A stretch of DNA of 52,912 nt from Pseudomonadota bacterium (GTDB taxonomy: Bacteria; Pseudomonadota; Gammaproteobacteria; Xanthomonadales; Rhodanobacteraceae): the NCBI GenBank assembly GCA_021815695.1, contig JAKAZT010000002.1:1-52912 (forward strand). The letters run 5' to 3'. The notes under the pieces are model-generated. The model had not been told where the DNA came from. It saw only the letters and a program-made list of their open reading frames with translations, and did not search any database. Position 1 is the stretch's first letter. Each line of letters begins with the position of its first letter. Positions 20,357 to 29,160 of the stretch are shown piece by piece. Position numbers and translations under genes: made by a program.

Positions 20357-21697
20357 ATGCGTGTCACCCTGTTTGGTACCGGATACGTCGGTCTGGTCAC
20401 CGGCACCTGTCTCGCCGAGATGGGCAATGACGTGCTCTGCATCGATGTCGATGCGGCCAAGGTCGCGCGCCTGGAGCGCGGCGAGACGCCGATCTTCGAG
20501 CCTGGCCTGGCGCCGCTGGTGGCACGCAACCGTGCCGCCGGGCGACTGCATTTCGGTACCGACGCGGCGGCCGGCGTGGCCCACGGCGAGTTGCTCTTCA
20601 TCGCGGTCGGCACGCCGCCGGACGAGGACGGCAGCGCCGATCTCAGCCACGTGCTGGCAGTGGCGCGCAGCATCGGCCGCCATCTCGACAGCTACGCCGT
20701 GGTCGTCAACAAGTCGACGGTGCCGGTCGGCACCGCCGATCGGGTGCGCGCTGCCATCGACAAGGAATTGACCTCGCGCGATGCACGCCTCGAATTCGAC
20801 GTCGTCTCCAATCCCGAATTCCTCAAGGAAGGCGATGCGGTCAGCGACTGCCTGCGCCCCGACCGCATCATCGTCGGCAGCGACAGCGCGCGCGCCATCG
20901 CGCTGCTGAAGGCGCTCTACGCGCCGTTCAACCGCAATCACGAGCGGATCGTGCTGATGGACGCGCGCTCGGCCGAGCTGACCAAGTACGCCGCCAACGC
21001 CATGCTGGCGACCAAGATCAGTTTCATGAACGAAGTCGCCAACATCGCCGAGCAGGTGGGCGCCGATATCGAGCTGGTGCGTCAGGGGATCGGCGCCGAT
21101 CCGCGCATCGGCTACCACTTCATCTATCCCGGCGCCGGCTACGGCGGCTCGTGCTTTCCCAAAGACGTGCAGGCGCTGGAGCGCACCGCGCACGCGCATG
21201 GCTATGCGGCGCGCCTGCTGGCCGCGGTCGAGGCGGTCAATGCCGACCAGAAGGGCAGGCTGTTCGCGCTGATTTCGCGGCATTTCGGTGCTGCGCTGCG
21301 CGGCCGCACGATCGCGGTGTGGGGACTGGCATTCAAGCCCAACACCGACGATCTGCGCGAGGCACCCAGTCGCCGCCTGCTCGAGCAGCTGTGGGCAGCG
21401 GGTGCGCGCGTGCGCGCCTTCGACCCCGAGGCGATGGATGCGGCGCGGCAGCTCTACGGTGCGCGCGCCGATCTCGAACTCTGCGCCGACCCGCACGCGG
21501 CCCTTGCCGGTGCCGATGCGCTGGCCCTGGTCACCGAATGGAAGGCCTTTCGCAGTCCCGACTTCGCGCGGGTGCGCGCCGAGCTGCGCGAGGCGGTGGT
21601 CTTCGATGGTCGCAATATCTGGGATCCCCGGGTGGTCGAGGCGGCGGGGCTGGCTTACTACGGCATCGGTCGCGGCCGTTCGCTGGCGCGGGTCTGA
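20357..21697 (+). CDS. ugd: UDP-glucose 6-dehydrogenase
   Basis: 446 residues. It oxidises UDP-glucose twice with NAD to give UDP-glucuronate, a precursor for exopolysaccharide, capsule and lipid A or LPS modification. The N-terminal Rossmann fold begins [16 protein letters not shown] (GxGxxG at about residues 7-12). The central dimerisation region has the catalytic signature [12 protein letters not shown], with nucleophile Cys266. The C-terminal UDP-binding domain has [22 protein letters not shown] lies 6 nt before the ATG. slyX starts 2 bp after its stop. UDP-N-acetylmannosamine dehydrogenases are related, but the [12 protein letters not shown] motif favours UDP-glucose. Confidence 0.96.
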   Translation: MRVTLFGTGYVGLVTGTCLAEMGNDVLCIDVDAAKVARLERGETPIFEPGLAPLVARNRAAGRLHFGTDAAAGVAHGELLFIAVGTPPDEDGSADLSHVLAVARSIGRHLDSYAVVVNKSTVPVGTADRVRAAIDKELTSRDARLEFDVVSNPEFLKEGDAVSDCLRPDRIIVGSDSARAIALLKALYAPFNRNHERIVLMDARSAELTKYAANAMLATKISFMNEVANIAEQVGADIELVRQGIGADPRIGYHFIYPGAGYGGSCFPKDVQALERTAHAHGYAARLLAAVEAVNADQKGRLFALISRHFGAALRGRTIAVWGLAFKPNTDDLREAPSRRLLEQLWAAGARVRAFDPEAMDAARQLYGARADLELCADPHAALAGADALALVTEWKAFRSPDFARVRAELREAVVFDGRNIWDPRVVEAAGLAYYGIGRGRSLARV

Positions 21698-21699
21698 GC

Positions 21700-21909
21700 A
21701 TGGACGTGCCGGATCGCCTCGCCGAGCTGGAGGTGCGCATGACCTTTCTGGACGAGGCAGTGGCTGGCCTGCTGCGCGCCGACGCCGAACGCAGCGTGCG
21801 ACTGGATCTGCTCGAGCGCACCGTGCGCGAATTGCGCAGCGAGCTGGCGGCGGTGCGCGTTGCACTCGGTGCCGACACCCGTCTCGAACCGCCGCCGCCA
21901 CATTACTGA
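21700..21909 (+). CDS. slyX: SlyX family protein
   Basis: 69 residues. It is a short coiled coil with leucine heptads (RLAELEVRMTFLDEAVAGLL) and the characteristic C-terminus PPPHY. SlyX proteins are small conserved gammaproteobacterial proteins of unknown biochemical role, often near slyD or in FKBP neighbourhoods. The gene begins 2 bp after the ugd stop and is probably translated by coupling. The FKBP gene lies about 1.5 kb upstream. Confidence 0.9.
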   Translation: MDVPDRLAELEVRMTFLDEAVAGLLRADAERSVRLDLLERTVRELRSELAAVRVALGADTRLEPPPPHY

Positions 21910-21918
21910 GAGCCGGGC

Positions 21919-22551
21919 ATGAGCGAATCCCTGCGTGATCAGCTGCTGAAGAGCGGTTTGGTCCAGGCCCGACGTGACGACAAGTCGCGCGGCGACAGAC
22001 CCCGCGATGGCGGATCGCCGGAAGGCCGATCGCGTGGCGCTCAGTCGCGCGAGGATCGGCCGCGCGACGACAAGCCGCGCGAGCAGCGTCCTGCACGGCA
22101 AGGCGAGCCGACACCAGGCGCTGCCCGCCGCAAGACCGCGCCACATGCCGCGTCGGCCGAGATCGACCTGGCCAAGGCCTATGCCCTGCGCGCCCGGCAC
22201 GAGCGCGACGAACGCGCGCGCGCCGAACGCGAGGCTGCCGCCAAGGCGGCGGCGCGCAAGGCGCAGCGGCAGAGGCTGCTCGCGCTGCTCGACGGTCGCG
22301 CGCTCAATCATGCGGACGCCGAGCACGCGCGGCATTTCGAATACGGCGGCAAGATTCGCCGCGTCTACGTCAGCGCCGAGCAGCTGAGGGAGGTCAACGA
22401 CGGCGCGCTGGGCGTGATCCAGTGCGAGGGTCGCTACCTGCTGGTGCCGCGCGCGCTGGCCGAGGAAGTGCGCGCCTTTGCGCCCGCGGTGGTGGCGTTG
22501 CTGGCCGAGCCGGGCAGCGCCGCGGACGATCTGCCGGCCGACGCCGACTAG
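21919..22551 (+). CDS. DUF2058 protein (YaiL-like)
   Basis: 210 residues. The start MSESLRDQLLKSGLVQ is the hallmark of the DUF2058/YaiL family (annotated in databases as nucleoprotein/polynucleotide-associated enzyme). Residues about 18-75 are a highly charged, Arg/Asp-rich low-complexity linker. A helical basic region (RHERDERARAEREAAAKAA) follows, then a conserved globular C-terminal part with HFEYGGKIRRVYVSAEQ and GRYLLVPRALAEEV. The biochemical function is not established; RNA binding is plausible from the charge. It follows slyX by 9 bp and probably belongs to the same transcript. It converges on fadJ. Confidence 0.85.
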   Translation: MSESLRDQLLKSGLVQARRDDKSRGDRPRDGGSPEGRSRGAQSREDRPRDDKPREQRPARQGEPTPGAARRKTAPHAASAEIDLAKAYALRARHERDERARAEREAAAKAAARKAQRQRLLALLDGRALNHADAEHARHFEYGGKIRRVYVSAEQLREVNDGALGVIQCEGRYLLVPRALAEEVRAFAPAVVALLAEPGSAADDLPADAD

Positions 22552-22567
22552 CCGTCGCTGCTCGCGG

Positions 22568-24631
22568 TCAGCCGGCGCTGTCGTCCGTGCGCAGCGCGGG
22601 GTTGTCCCAGCCGCGCCTGGGTGCGAAGCGCGGGCCGTGGTGCGCGGCCAGTCGCTCCAGCCGCGATCGCAGCGCGTCCGCGCCGACGTTGCGGATGTGG
22701 GCGATCGGGCCGCCACGAAACGGCGCGAAGCCGGTGCCGAAGATCACGCCGGCATCGAGCAGGTCGGCATCCGCCACCACGCCATCGGCCAGGCAGGCGA
22801 CGGCCTCGTTGAGCAGCGGCAGGATCATGCGGTCCTCGAGGTCGTCGGGCGCCGCGTATCTGGACTCGACCGCCGGCTTGACTGGTTTGCCCTCGCGCCA
22901 GACGTAGAACCCCTGACCGTCCTTCTTGCCGCGCTTGCCGGCCGCCAGCAATGGCTCCAGCCCGGCGGGAATATCGAGGCCCAGGAACGGCCCCAGTTCC
23001 CTGCCGACCGAGGCCGCGACGTCGAGACCGACGGTGTCGGCCAGCTCGATCGGCCCCATCGGCATGCCAAAAGCGCGTGCGACCTTGTCCAGCAGCGGCC
23101 CCGGCACGCCCTCGGCGTAGCAACGCATGGCCTCGAGCAGATAGGGCATCAGGATGCGGTTGACGAGGAAGCCTGGCGTGCCGGCAACCGGTACCGGCAG
23201 CTTGTCGATGGCGCGCACGAAAGCCAGCGCGCGCTTTTCGGCCTGCGCATCGAGCCGATCGTGGCGCACCAGTTCGACCAGCGGCATCTGGGCGACCGGG
23301 TTGAAGAAGTGCAGGCCGAGAAAATGTCCGGGGGCGACCAGCTTCGCGCGCAGTTCGTCCAGCGGGATGCTCGAGGTATTGGTCGCCAGCAGGCCGCCCG
23401 CACGCAGCTTCGGCTCGATCTGCGCGTACAGCGCTTCCTTGGCCGCGGGGTTCTCGAAGATCGCCTCGATGGCCAGTTCGGCATCGGCGGCGCCGCTGCC
23501 TGCGACGTCCGCGCTCAGCCGTGCCGTGGCCGCGGCGATGCGCTCGGGCGTCTTCAGGCGCTTCTCGAACAGCACCCCGGCGCGTGCCAGGGCCGGCTCG
23601 ATGAACTTCAGCTCGCGATCCTGCAAGGTCACGTCGAAGCCGCGATACGCGCACCAGGCCGCGATGTCGCCGCCCATCACGCCGGCGCCGACGACGTGCA
23701 CGTGCCGGATGCCGTGCTCGACTCCGGCACCCAGGCCCTTCAGTCGCTCCTGCAGGAAGAACACCCGGATCAGGTTGCGCGCGGTCGCTGTCTCGGCCAG
23801 CCGCGCCACCGAGCGCGCCTCGAGTTTCAGGCGCTGGCGGATGTCGCTGCCGCCGCGACGCCAGACCTCGATCAGCGCGAACGGCGCCGGGTAATGCGCT
23901 GCGCGCACCTTGGCCGCGGTCTGCCTGCGCACCAGCGGCGCGAGCAGTTGCCGCGCGATCCAGGCATTGCTGGCCCACGCCCGCAGCCGCTGCGCCAGCG
24001 GGCGCGGCGGTGGCTGCCGCAGCATCGCCAGTGCGGCATCGAGCAGATCCTCGACGGGCACTACCCGCTCGACCAGGCCCAGCCCGCGCGCGGCGGTCGC
24101 CGAAACCGTCTTGCCGGTCAACATCAATGGCAGCGCCTGCAGGGCGCCGATCAGGCGCGGCAGGCGCGCGGTACCACCCCAGCCGGGGTGGATGCCCAGC
24201 ATCACCTCGGGCAGGCCGATGCGGGTCCCGGCGCTGTCGCTGGCCACGCGATGGCGGCAAGCCAGCGCCAGCTCGGTGCCGCCACCCATGCAGTGGCCAT
24301 GGATCGCGGCCACGGTGGGGCAGGGCAGCTCGGCCAGGTGCTGGAACACGCGCTGGCCGAACCGGATCGCCGCCAGCACGCCGCCGTTGCGCTCGTAGGT
24401 GGCGAACTCGCGGATATCGGCGCCGGCAATGAAGCCGGCCGGCTTGGCCGAACGGATCAGCACGCCGGCCGGCGGCTCGATGGCGAGGCGTTCGACGATC
24501 GCGGCGAGCTCGTCCAGCACCGCGCGCGCCAGCGCATTCACGCTGCTGTCCGCGCGATCGAGCGCGAGCACCACGATGCCGTCGTCGCGCTGCTGTGCCT
24601 GCCAGTGCCTGAACCGCAGACCTTCGAACAT
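22568..24631 (-). CDS. fadJ: Fatty-acid oxidation multifunctional protein: enoyl-CoA hydratase / 3-hydroxyacyl-CoA dehydrogenase (FadJ/FadB type)
   Basis: 687 residues from the ATG at 24631 (GGAG about 10 nt upstream). The N-terminal crotonase domain (about 1-200) has AAIHGHCMGGGTELALAC, which makes the oxyanion hole, and GLPEVMLGIHPGWGGTARL with the catalytic glutamate. The NAD-binding domain begins near residue 310 with VVGAGVMGGDIAAWCAYRG. The catalytic HxFNP segment is GLHFFNPVAQMPLVELV, preceded by NTSSIPLDEL. The C-terminal dehydrogenase half repeats with GFGTGFAPFRGGP-like sequence. It performs hydration and NAD-dependent oxidation of acyl-CoA intermediates. No thiolase is adjacent, so assignment as FadJ rather than another FadB-type paralogue is tentative. 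Confidence 0.9.
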   Translation of the reverse strand: MFEGLRFRHWQAQQRDDGIVVLALDRADSSVNALARAVLDELAAIVERLAIEPPAGVLIRSAKPAGFIAGADIREFATYERNGGVLAAIRFGQRVFQHLAELPCPTVAAIHGHCMGGGTELALACRHRVASDSAGTRIGLPEVMLGIHPGWGGTARLPRLIGALQALPLMLTGKTVSATAARGLGLVERVVPVEDLLDAALAMLRQPPPRPLAQRLRAWASNAWIARQLLAPLVRRQTAAKVRAAHYPAPFALIEVWRRGGSDIRQRLKLEARSVARLAETATARNLIRVFFLQERLKGLGAGVEHGIRHVHVVGAGVMGGDIAAWCAYRGFDVTLQDRELKFIEPALARAGVLFEKRLKTPERIAAATARLSADVAGSGAADAELAIEAIFENPAAKEALYAQIEPKLRAGGLLATNTSSIPLDELRAKLVAPGHFLGLHFFNPVAQMPLVELVRHDRLDAQAEKRALAFVRAIDKLPVPVAGTPGFLVNRILMPYLLEAMRCYAEGVPGPLLDKVARAFGMPMGPIELADTVGLDVAASVGRELGPFLGLDIPAGLEPLLAAGKRGKKDGQGFYVWREGKPVKPAVESRYAAPDDLEDRMILPLLNEAVACLADGVVADADLLDAGVIFGTGFAPFRGGPIAHIRNVGADALRSRLERLAAHHGPRFAPRRGWDNPALRTDDSAG

Positions 24632-24649
24632 GATGCGGTCGCTCCGTGT

Positions 24650-24678
24650 TTGCGTCAGAGTAATGATCACACGATAAC
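24650..24678 (+). promoter_or_regulatory. Possible promoter of the 24.7-27.8 kb signalling pair
   Basis: TTGCGT (24650-24655) and GATAAC (24673-24678) with a 17-bp spacer, in an AT-richer stretch between the divergent fadJ and 24715 genes. The -35 match is only partial. Confidence 0.4.
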
Positions 24679-24714
24679 CAGCGGCCGCAAGCAAGGCCGC
24701 GCGAGTGCCGGGGA

Positions 24715-25203
24715 ATGCCAGAACTGCAGGTCGAGGTCGTTGCCACCACTGCCGAGTTGCTGGCACGCGTACTTGCCGGCGAGCAGGCACTGACCCTGCT
24801 TGATACCGGTGACGCGGCAACGCTGGTCGACGAGTTTCGCCGCCAGGCACTGCTGGGCGGCCAGTCGCTGTATCTGTGGAATGCCGAAGAAGGCCTGTGC
24901 AGCCTGCGCGAGGCCGGTGTGCGGGTACCGGCGACGCATCGTCCGGGCGACGCCCTGCGCTACGTGCTGCAGAGCATGCATTTCGGCATCTATCTGATCC
25001 CGTTGCCGCTGCAGGACCTGCCCGCAGTGCTGCCGCTGCTGCATCAGATCCTGCGGCAGCGTGCGGGTTACGCGCGCCGCGTGGTGCTGCTGGCGCCCCT
25101 GGATGCACTGCCGCCCGTCCTGGCCGAGCAGGCGCTGCGCCTGCGTCTGGCCGCGAGCGGGCAGGGCCGCCTGCGCCTGCGCGGCGGCCGCTGGGTGCGC
25201 TGA
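24715..25203 (+). CDS. Uncharacterised protein resembling the N-terminal domain of Ycf46-like AAA ATPases
   Basis: 162 residues with no signal peptide, membrane helix or catalytic motif recognised. The layout resembles, from memory, the domain preceding the AAA module in Ycf46-type ATPases. It shows a leading hydrophobic strand (ALTLLDTGDAATLVDEFR), then LYLWNAEEGL in the place of the usual WTVTHGM-like segment, then a DALRYVLQSMHFGIYLI strand. It ends with RRVVLLAPLDALPPVL in the place of LILMSPVQNIP. There is no Walker motif, so if the likeness is real this is a stand-alone domain. It ends 2 bp before the c-di-GMP protein at 25206 and is almost surely co-translated with it, suggesting a signalling partner. 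Confidence 0.6.
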   Translation: MPELQVEVVATTAELLARVLAGEQALTLLDTGDAATLVDEFRRQALLGGQSLYLWNAEEGLCSLREAGVRVPATHRPGDALRYVLQSMHFGIYLIPLPLQDLPAVLPLLHQILRQRAGYARRVVLLAPLDALPPVLAEQALRLRLAASGQGRLRLRGGRWVR

Positions 25204-25205
25204 GG

Positions 25206-27770
25206 ATGCCTGGCCACGAAGCCCCCGCCCTGCTGATCGTGGCCGCTGACCGCGGCGAGCGCCGCGTTCTTTACGACGCCCTGGAACAGGCCGGTTTCGA
25301 GGCCCTGTATACCGCGCGTGACGTGACGCAGGCGCGTGCCCTGCTGGCGCAGATTCCCGTGCTGGATCTGGTGCTGCTCGAATTCAACGGCGAGGCCGGC
25401 GAGGCCGTGTCGCTCTGTGCCCAACTCGCGCGGCGCCAGGGCCCGGCCGTGCTCGGGCTGCTGGCCGGCGAATCCGCGCAGAGGGTCTGGGGTTTTCACC
25501 GCGCCGTGCCGGGCGTCAGCGACTGGCTGGCGGCGCCGTTCGCAGCCGGCGAGGTCTGTGCACGCGTCAACACCGCGCTGGGACGGCGCACCACGGTTGC
25601 CGCGGTCAGCGGCGAGGCAGACGATGTCCTGCGGCTGTTTTTCGATACCAGCAGCGACGAGCTGCTGGTCAGCGACAGCGATGGCCGCATTCTCGCCTGC
25701 AATGACGCGTTCGCGCGCGCCAACGGATCGACCGGCGCGGCGTGGCGCGGGCGCCATCTGGATCCGATCGCCCTGTGCGCGGGCTCCGAGCGCCAGCGAA
25801 CGCTGCGACGCAAGCTGCAACTGGAGGGCGCGGTGCAGTTCCGCTGCGAGCGACCGCGCCCGGACGGTCGCAGCGATCCCGTCGAGATCAGCCTGCGACT
25901 GGCGCTGCGTGATGGCGTAGCGGTGCACTGCAGCCGGATCCGCGTCCTCGATGACCAGCGCCGAGCCCGCGATGCCCTGGCGCTGCTGGCACGCGTGAAC
26001 GCGGCCGGCCGCGGCGATGCCGCACTGGAAGCTGCGGCGCGCTTGCTGACCGATACCCTCGACCTGGCCTTTCTGGCGGTCTATGTCACCGCCGGCGATG
26101 GCGCCGTGTTGCCGCTGGTAATCGTGCAGCGCGTGCCGGCACCGGCCGATGCGCCCGACCCGGCCCTGCAGCCGACGCTGGCGCTGGCGCTGGCCGGCGA
26201 GGAGGTGATGCATCTCGACGACGCACGCCAGCTGGCCGCGGCCGACGGCTTTCTTGCCGCGATCGCGGCATCGGTCTGTGCCTGTCTGCCGCTGACGGAT
26301 CCGCACGGCAACGTGCTCGGCGCGATGCTGGCCTACGCGCGCGCGCCGCGCGGCTCCGATCTGCTGCTGGCCGACACCCTGCGGGTGGCGGCGGGCCGCT
26401 TTGCCGCCGAGCTGGCCCTGCGCCGGGCCCGCGAGCAGGGCCGGGCGCGCGGACTCGAGGACGCCCTCACCGGCCTGCCCAACCGGTTGCTGTTCAACGA
26501 CCGGTTGCAGAACGTGCTGCTGGAGGCGGAACGCAGCGGCGAGAGCTTCGCCGTGCTGTTCGTCGATCTCGATCGTTTCAAGAGCATCAACGACGCGCTG
26601 GGCCACGCCACCGGCGACCAGGTGCTGCAGGCCGCCGGGCGACGCCTGCGCGCCAGCGTGCGCGCCTACGACACCGTTGCCCGCTATGCCGGCGACGAGT
26701 TCACCGTGATCCTGCGCCAGATCGTGCAGCGCGACGACGTGCATCGCATCGCCGACAAGATCGTGCGGCTGATGGAAGCGCCGCTGGACCTGCCCGATGG
26801 CAGCGCGATCGCCGTCACCGCGTCGATCGGACTGAGCGTCTATCCCGACGACGCCGCCAACGCCGAGCAACTGCTGCAGCATGCCGACATGGCGATGTAC
26901 AGCGCCAAGGGCCTGGGCCGCAATACCTGGCAGGCCTACGTGGCGATGCCGCAGGAGGCGCACCGCCAGCGCGTCGCGCTGGAGGGGCGGCTGCGCCAGG
27001 CCGAGCGCAACGACGAGTTGCGCCTGCACTATCAGCCGCAGGTGGATGCCGCGAGCGAGGACATCGTCGGCATGGAAGCGCTGATCCGCTGGGAGCACCC
27101 CGATCTCGGCATGATCAGCCCGGCGTTCTTCATCCCGCTGGCCGAGGAGACCGGCCTGATCCTGCCGATCGGCGAGTGGGTCCTGCGCACCGCCTGCGCC
27201 GATGCGGTGCGCTGGCAGCGCCGCTTCGGCTTCGGTCTGCGCGTGGGCGTCAACCTTTCGGCACTGCAGCTGCGCCACCCCGGGCTGGTGGAAACGGTGC
27301 GCGCGGTCCTCGCCGAGAGCGGCATCGACCCCGCTCTGCTCGAGCTCGAGGTCACCGAGAGCGTCAGCCTGAAATCCGCGAGCGGCGTACCGGAGGCATT
27401 GCAGGCACTGCGCGCGCTGGGCTGCCGCATCGCCATCGATGATTTCGGCACCGGTCAGGCGTCACTCGACTATCTGCGCCGGTTTCCCGCCGATCGCATC
27501 AAGATCGACCAGAGTTTCGTGCGCCATATCGGCATCGACCCGGATGACGAGGCGATCGTGCGCGCCACCGTGTCGATGGCGCACAGCCTGGGTCGGGCGG
27601 TGGTCGCCGAGGGCGTGGAAACCGAGCAGCAATTCGAGTTCCTGCGCCTGCTGGGTTGCGAGGAGCTGCAGGGCTATCTGTTTTGCCGACCACTGGCGCG
27701 CGAGGCGTTCGAGCGCCTGCTGGCGACTCGCCTGCAGTTGCACCCGGAGTCTTCCGGGCCCGGGGCCTGA
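25206..27770 (+). CDS. Pseudo-receiver / PAS / GAF / GGDEF / EAL protein (c-di-GMP turnover)
   Basis: 854 residues from the ATG after TGAGG. Residues about 7-130 have receiver-domain topology, but the phospho-acceptor position reads LVLLEF (Glu59 instead of Asp) and the usual lysine before Pro is lost (DWLAAPF). It is thus probably a non-phosphorylated pseudo-receiver. A PAS-like region (about 145-255, LLVSDSDGRILACNDAFARANG) and a GAF-like region (about 265-405) follow. The GGDEF domain has RYAGDEF (AGDEF at 495-499) with an RAYD inhibitory-site motif upstream. The EAL domain has MEALIRWEHP (Glu624), IDDFGTGQAS and EGVETE, so the phosphodiesterase looks intact. It likely makes or degrades c-di-GMP in response to small-molecule or protein cues. 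AGDEF variants can be active or degenerate. Confidence 0.92.
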   Translation: MPGHEAPALLIVAADRGERRVLYDALEQAGFEALYTARDVTQARALLAQIPVLDLVLLEFNGEAGEAVSLCAQLARRQGPAVLGLLAGESAQRVWGFHRAVPGVSDWLAAPFAAGEVCARVNTALGRRTTVAAVSGEADDVLRLFFDTSSDELLVSDSDGRILACNDAFARANGSTGAAWRGRHLDPIALCAGSERQRTLRRKLQLEGAVQFRCERPRPDGRSDPVEISLRLALRDGVAVHCSRIRVLDDQRRARDALALLARVNAAGRGDAALEAAARLLTDTLDLAFLAVYVTAGDGAVLPLVIVQRVPAPADAPDPALQPTLALALAGEEVMHLDDARQLAAADGFLAAIAASVCACLPLTDPHGNVLGAMLAYARAPRGSDLLLADTLRVAAGRFAAELALRRAREQGRARGLEDALTGLPNRLLFNDRLQNVLLEAERSGESFAVLFVDLDRFKSINDALGHATGDQVLQAAGRRLRASVRAYDTVARYAGDEFTVILRQIVQRDDVHRIADKIVRLMEAPLDLPDGSAIAVTASIGLSVYPDDAANAEQLLQHADMAMYSAKGLGRNTWQAYVAMPQEAHRQRVALEGRLRQAERNDELRLHYQPQVDAASEDIVGMEALIRWEHPDLGMISPAFFIPLAEETGLILPIGEWVLRTACADAVRWQRRFGFGLRVGVNLSALQLRHPGLVETVRAVLAESGIDPALLELEVTESVSLKSASGVPEALQALRALGCRIAIDDFGTGQASLDYLRRFPADRIKIDQSFVRHIGIDPDDEAIVRATVSMAHSLGRAVVAEGVETEQQFEFLRLLGCEELQGYLFCRPLAREAFERLLATRLQLHPESSGPGA

Positions 27771-27892
27771 GCCCGCGCCGCGATTCGCGCCACCGGCAGA
27801 GACCGCGTCACGGGGCCTGCAGCGGCTCGCCGGCACGTCGCTTCGGCTACTCTAGGAGGACCTGCACCGAGGGGATGCGGCGATCCTGCGCC

Positions 27893-27910
27893 CGCCGGGC
27901 GTGCCCGGCG
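27893..27910. repeat. Inverted repeat in the rpoE leader region
   Basis: CGCCGGGC and GCCCGGCG flank a GT dinucleotide, giving a tight GC-rich hairpin 47 bp before rpoE and about 120 bp after the EAL gene. It could help end the upstream transcript or shape the rpoE leader. There is no T-tract. Confidence 0.5.
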
Positions 27911-27957
27911 CAAGAACACTGCTGGCGATCCGTCGCCGTCGAGGGAGATCAGCCCGG

Positions 27958-28539
27958 ATGGGCGAGCCAGAAACCGATCGTGCGCTGGTCGAGCAGGTGC
28001 AGAAAGGCGATACCCGCGCCTTCGACCTGCTGGTGCGCAAGTATCAGCATCGGGTGATCGGCCTGATCTCCCGCTACATCCAGGACTGGAGCGAGTGCGA
28101 GGACGTCGCCCAGGAAGCGTTCATCCGCGCCTATCGGGCGATCGGCTCGTTTCGCGGCGACAGCCAGTTCTACACCTGGATGTACAAGATCGCCGTCAAT
28201 ACCGCCAAGAATCATCTGGTCTCGCTGGGCCGGCGTCCGCCGACCGAGGACGTCGCGATCGAGGACGCCCTCTACGCCGAGAGCGCCAACGGCCTGCGCG
28301 ACGGCGATACCCCGGAGCACGAACTGTTGCGGCAGGAGATTGAACAAACCGTGTTTTCCACGGTCCAAGCCTTGCCCGAGGATTTGCGCACCGCGATCAC
28401 GCTGCGCGAGGTCGACGGGCTGAGTTACGAGGAGATTGCCGAAGCGATGAACTGTCCGATCGGCACCGTGCGTTCACGGATCTTCCGCGCCCGCGAGGCG
28501 ATCGACACCAGCCTGCGGCCGCTGATCACGGACAGTTGA
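27958..28539 (+). CDS. rpoE: RNA polymerase sigma factor RpoE (sigma-E / AlgU)
   Basis: 193 residues, the size of Pseudomonas AlgU, starting at the ATG at 27958 with GGAGA upstream. Region 2 spans FDLLVRKYQHRVIGLISRY through ECEDVAQEAFIRAYRAI. FYTWMYKIAVNTAKN is the usual core-binding and -10 recognition stretch. Region 4 has DGLSYEEIAEAMNCPIGTV with a helix-turn-helix that recognises GAACTT-type -35 elements. It drives the envelope-stress response. The following anti-sigma gene rseA starts 18 bp downstream, the typical rpoE-rseA-rseB order. No sigma-E motif was seen directly upstream, so autoregulation could not be confirmed. Confidence 0.97.
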   Translation: MGEPETDRALVEQVQKGDTRAFDLLVRKYQHRVIGLISRYIQDWSECEDVAQEAFIRAYRAIGSFRGDSQFYTWMYKIAVNTAKNHLVSLGRRPPTEDVAIEDALYAESANGLRDGDTPEHELLRQEIEQTVFSTVQALPEDLRTAITLREVDGLSYEEIAEAMNCPIGTVRSRIFRAREAIDTSLRPLITDS

Positions 28540-28557
28540 GAGTTGAGGGTTGCAGCC

Positions 28558-29160
28558 ATGAGCGACACGACGATCCGCGAGCACCTTTCCGCCCTGATGG
28601 ATGGCGAGCTGTCGCGCGAGCAGACCCGTTTCCTGCTGCGTCGGCTCGGTCACGATCGCGAAGCCGTTGCCTGCTGGACGCGGCTGCACGTCGCCCGCGA
28701 TTGCCTCAAGGGTGCCACGCCGCGCCTGGCCGACCCGGGCTTTGCCGCCCGCGTCAGCCGTGCGCTGATCGGCGGCCGGTTGCCGGTGCGCGGTCGCTGG
28801 CTGCGCTGGTCGGCGGGCGGGGTCATTGCTGCGGCGGTGGCGGTGGCCGCGCTGCTGATGGTCCAGCCGCTGCCGCGCTCCGAGCCCGACATGGCGGCGG
28901 TGCCCGCGTCGACACCCGCTCCGGCGTGGCTCAATGATCCCGCTGCCGCGCAGCAGCCTGCGGTGGCATTCGCCCAGGCACCGGTGGCCATCGACGATGT
29001 GCAGACCGCCGCCTACTCGCCGCAGCTCGACGCCTACACCCTGCGTCACTACCAGTCGGGTGACGCGGCGGCGGCCGGCGGTTTGGTGCCCTATGTGCTG
29101 CTGATGTCGCCGCCGCGGGACACGACCCCGGTGCGCGGAGGCGCCGCGGAGCAGCACTGA
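28558..29160 (+). CDS. rseA: Anti-sigma-E factor RseA (MucA-like)
   Basis: 200 residues from the ATG at 28558 with GAGGG 8 nt upstream. The N-terminal cytoplasmic domain (IREHLSALMDGELSREQTRF, about residues 6-70) is the sigma-E-binding region of the RseA family. One membrane helix at about residues 84-103 (GVIAAAVAVAALLMV) anchors it. The periplasmic tail is low complexity, rich in Pro and Ala. Regulated cleavage by DegS- and RseP-type proteases releases sigma-E under envelope stress. Its stop overlaps the rseB start by one base, so the two are translationally coupled. Confidence 0.93.
   Translation: MSDTTIREHLSALMDGELSREQTRFLLRRLGHDREAVACWTRLHVARDCLKGATPRLADPGFAARVSRALIGGRLPVRGRWLRWSAGGVIAAAVAVAALLMVQPLPRSEPDMAAVPASTPAPAWLNDPAAAQQPAVAFAQAPVAIDDVQTAAYSPQLDAYTLRHYQSGDAAAAGGLVPYVLLMSPPRDTTPVRGGAAEQH

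Noticed and set aside
27771-27957. Sigma-E promoter for rpoE itself
   Set aside because: No GAACTT-like -35 with a matching -10 was found in this gap. AAGAACAC at about 27911 lacks a -10 at the right distance.
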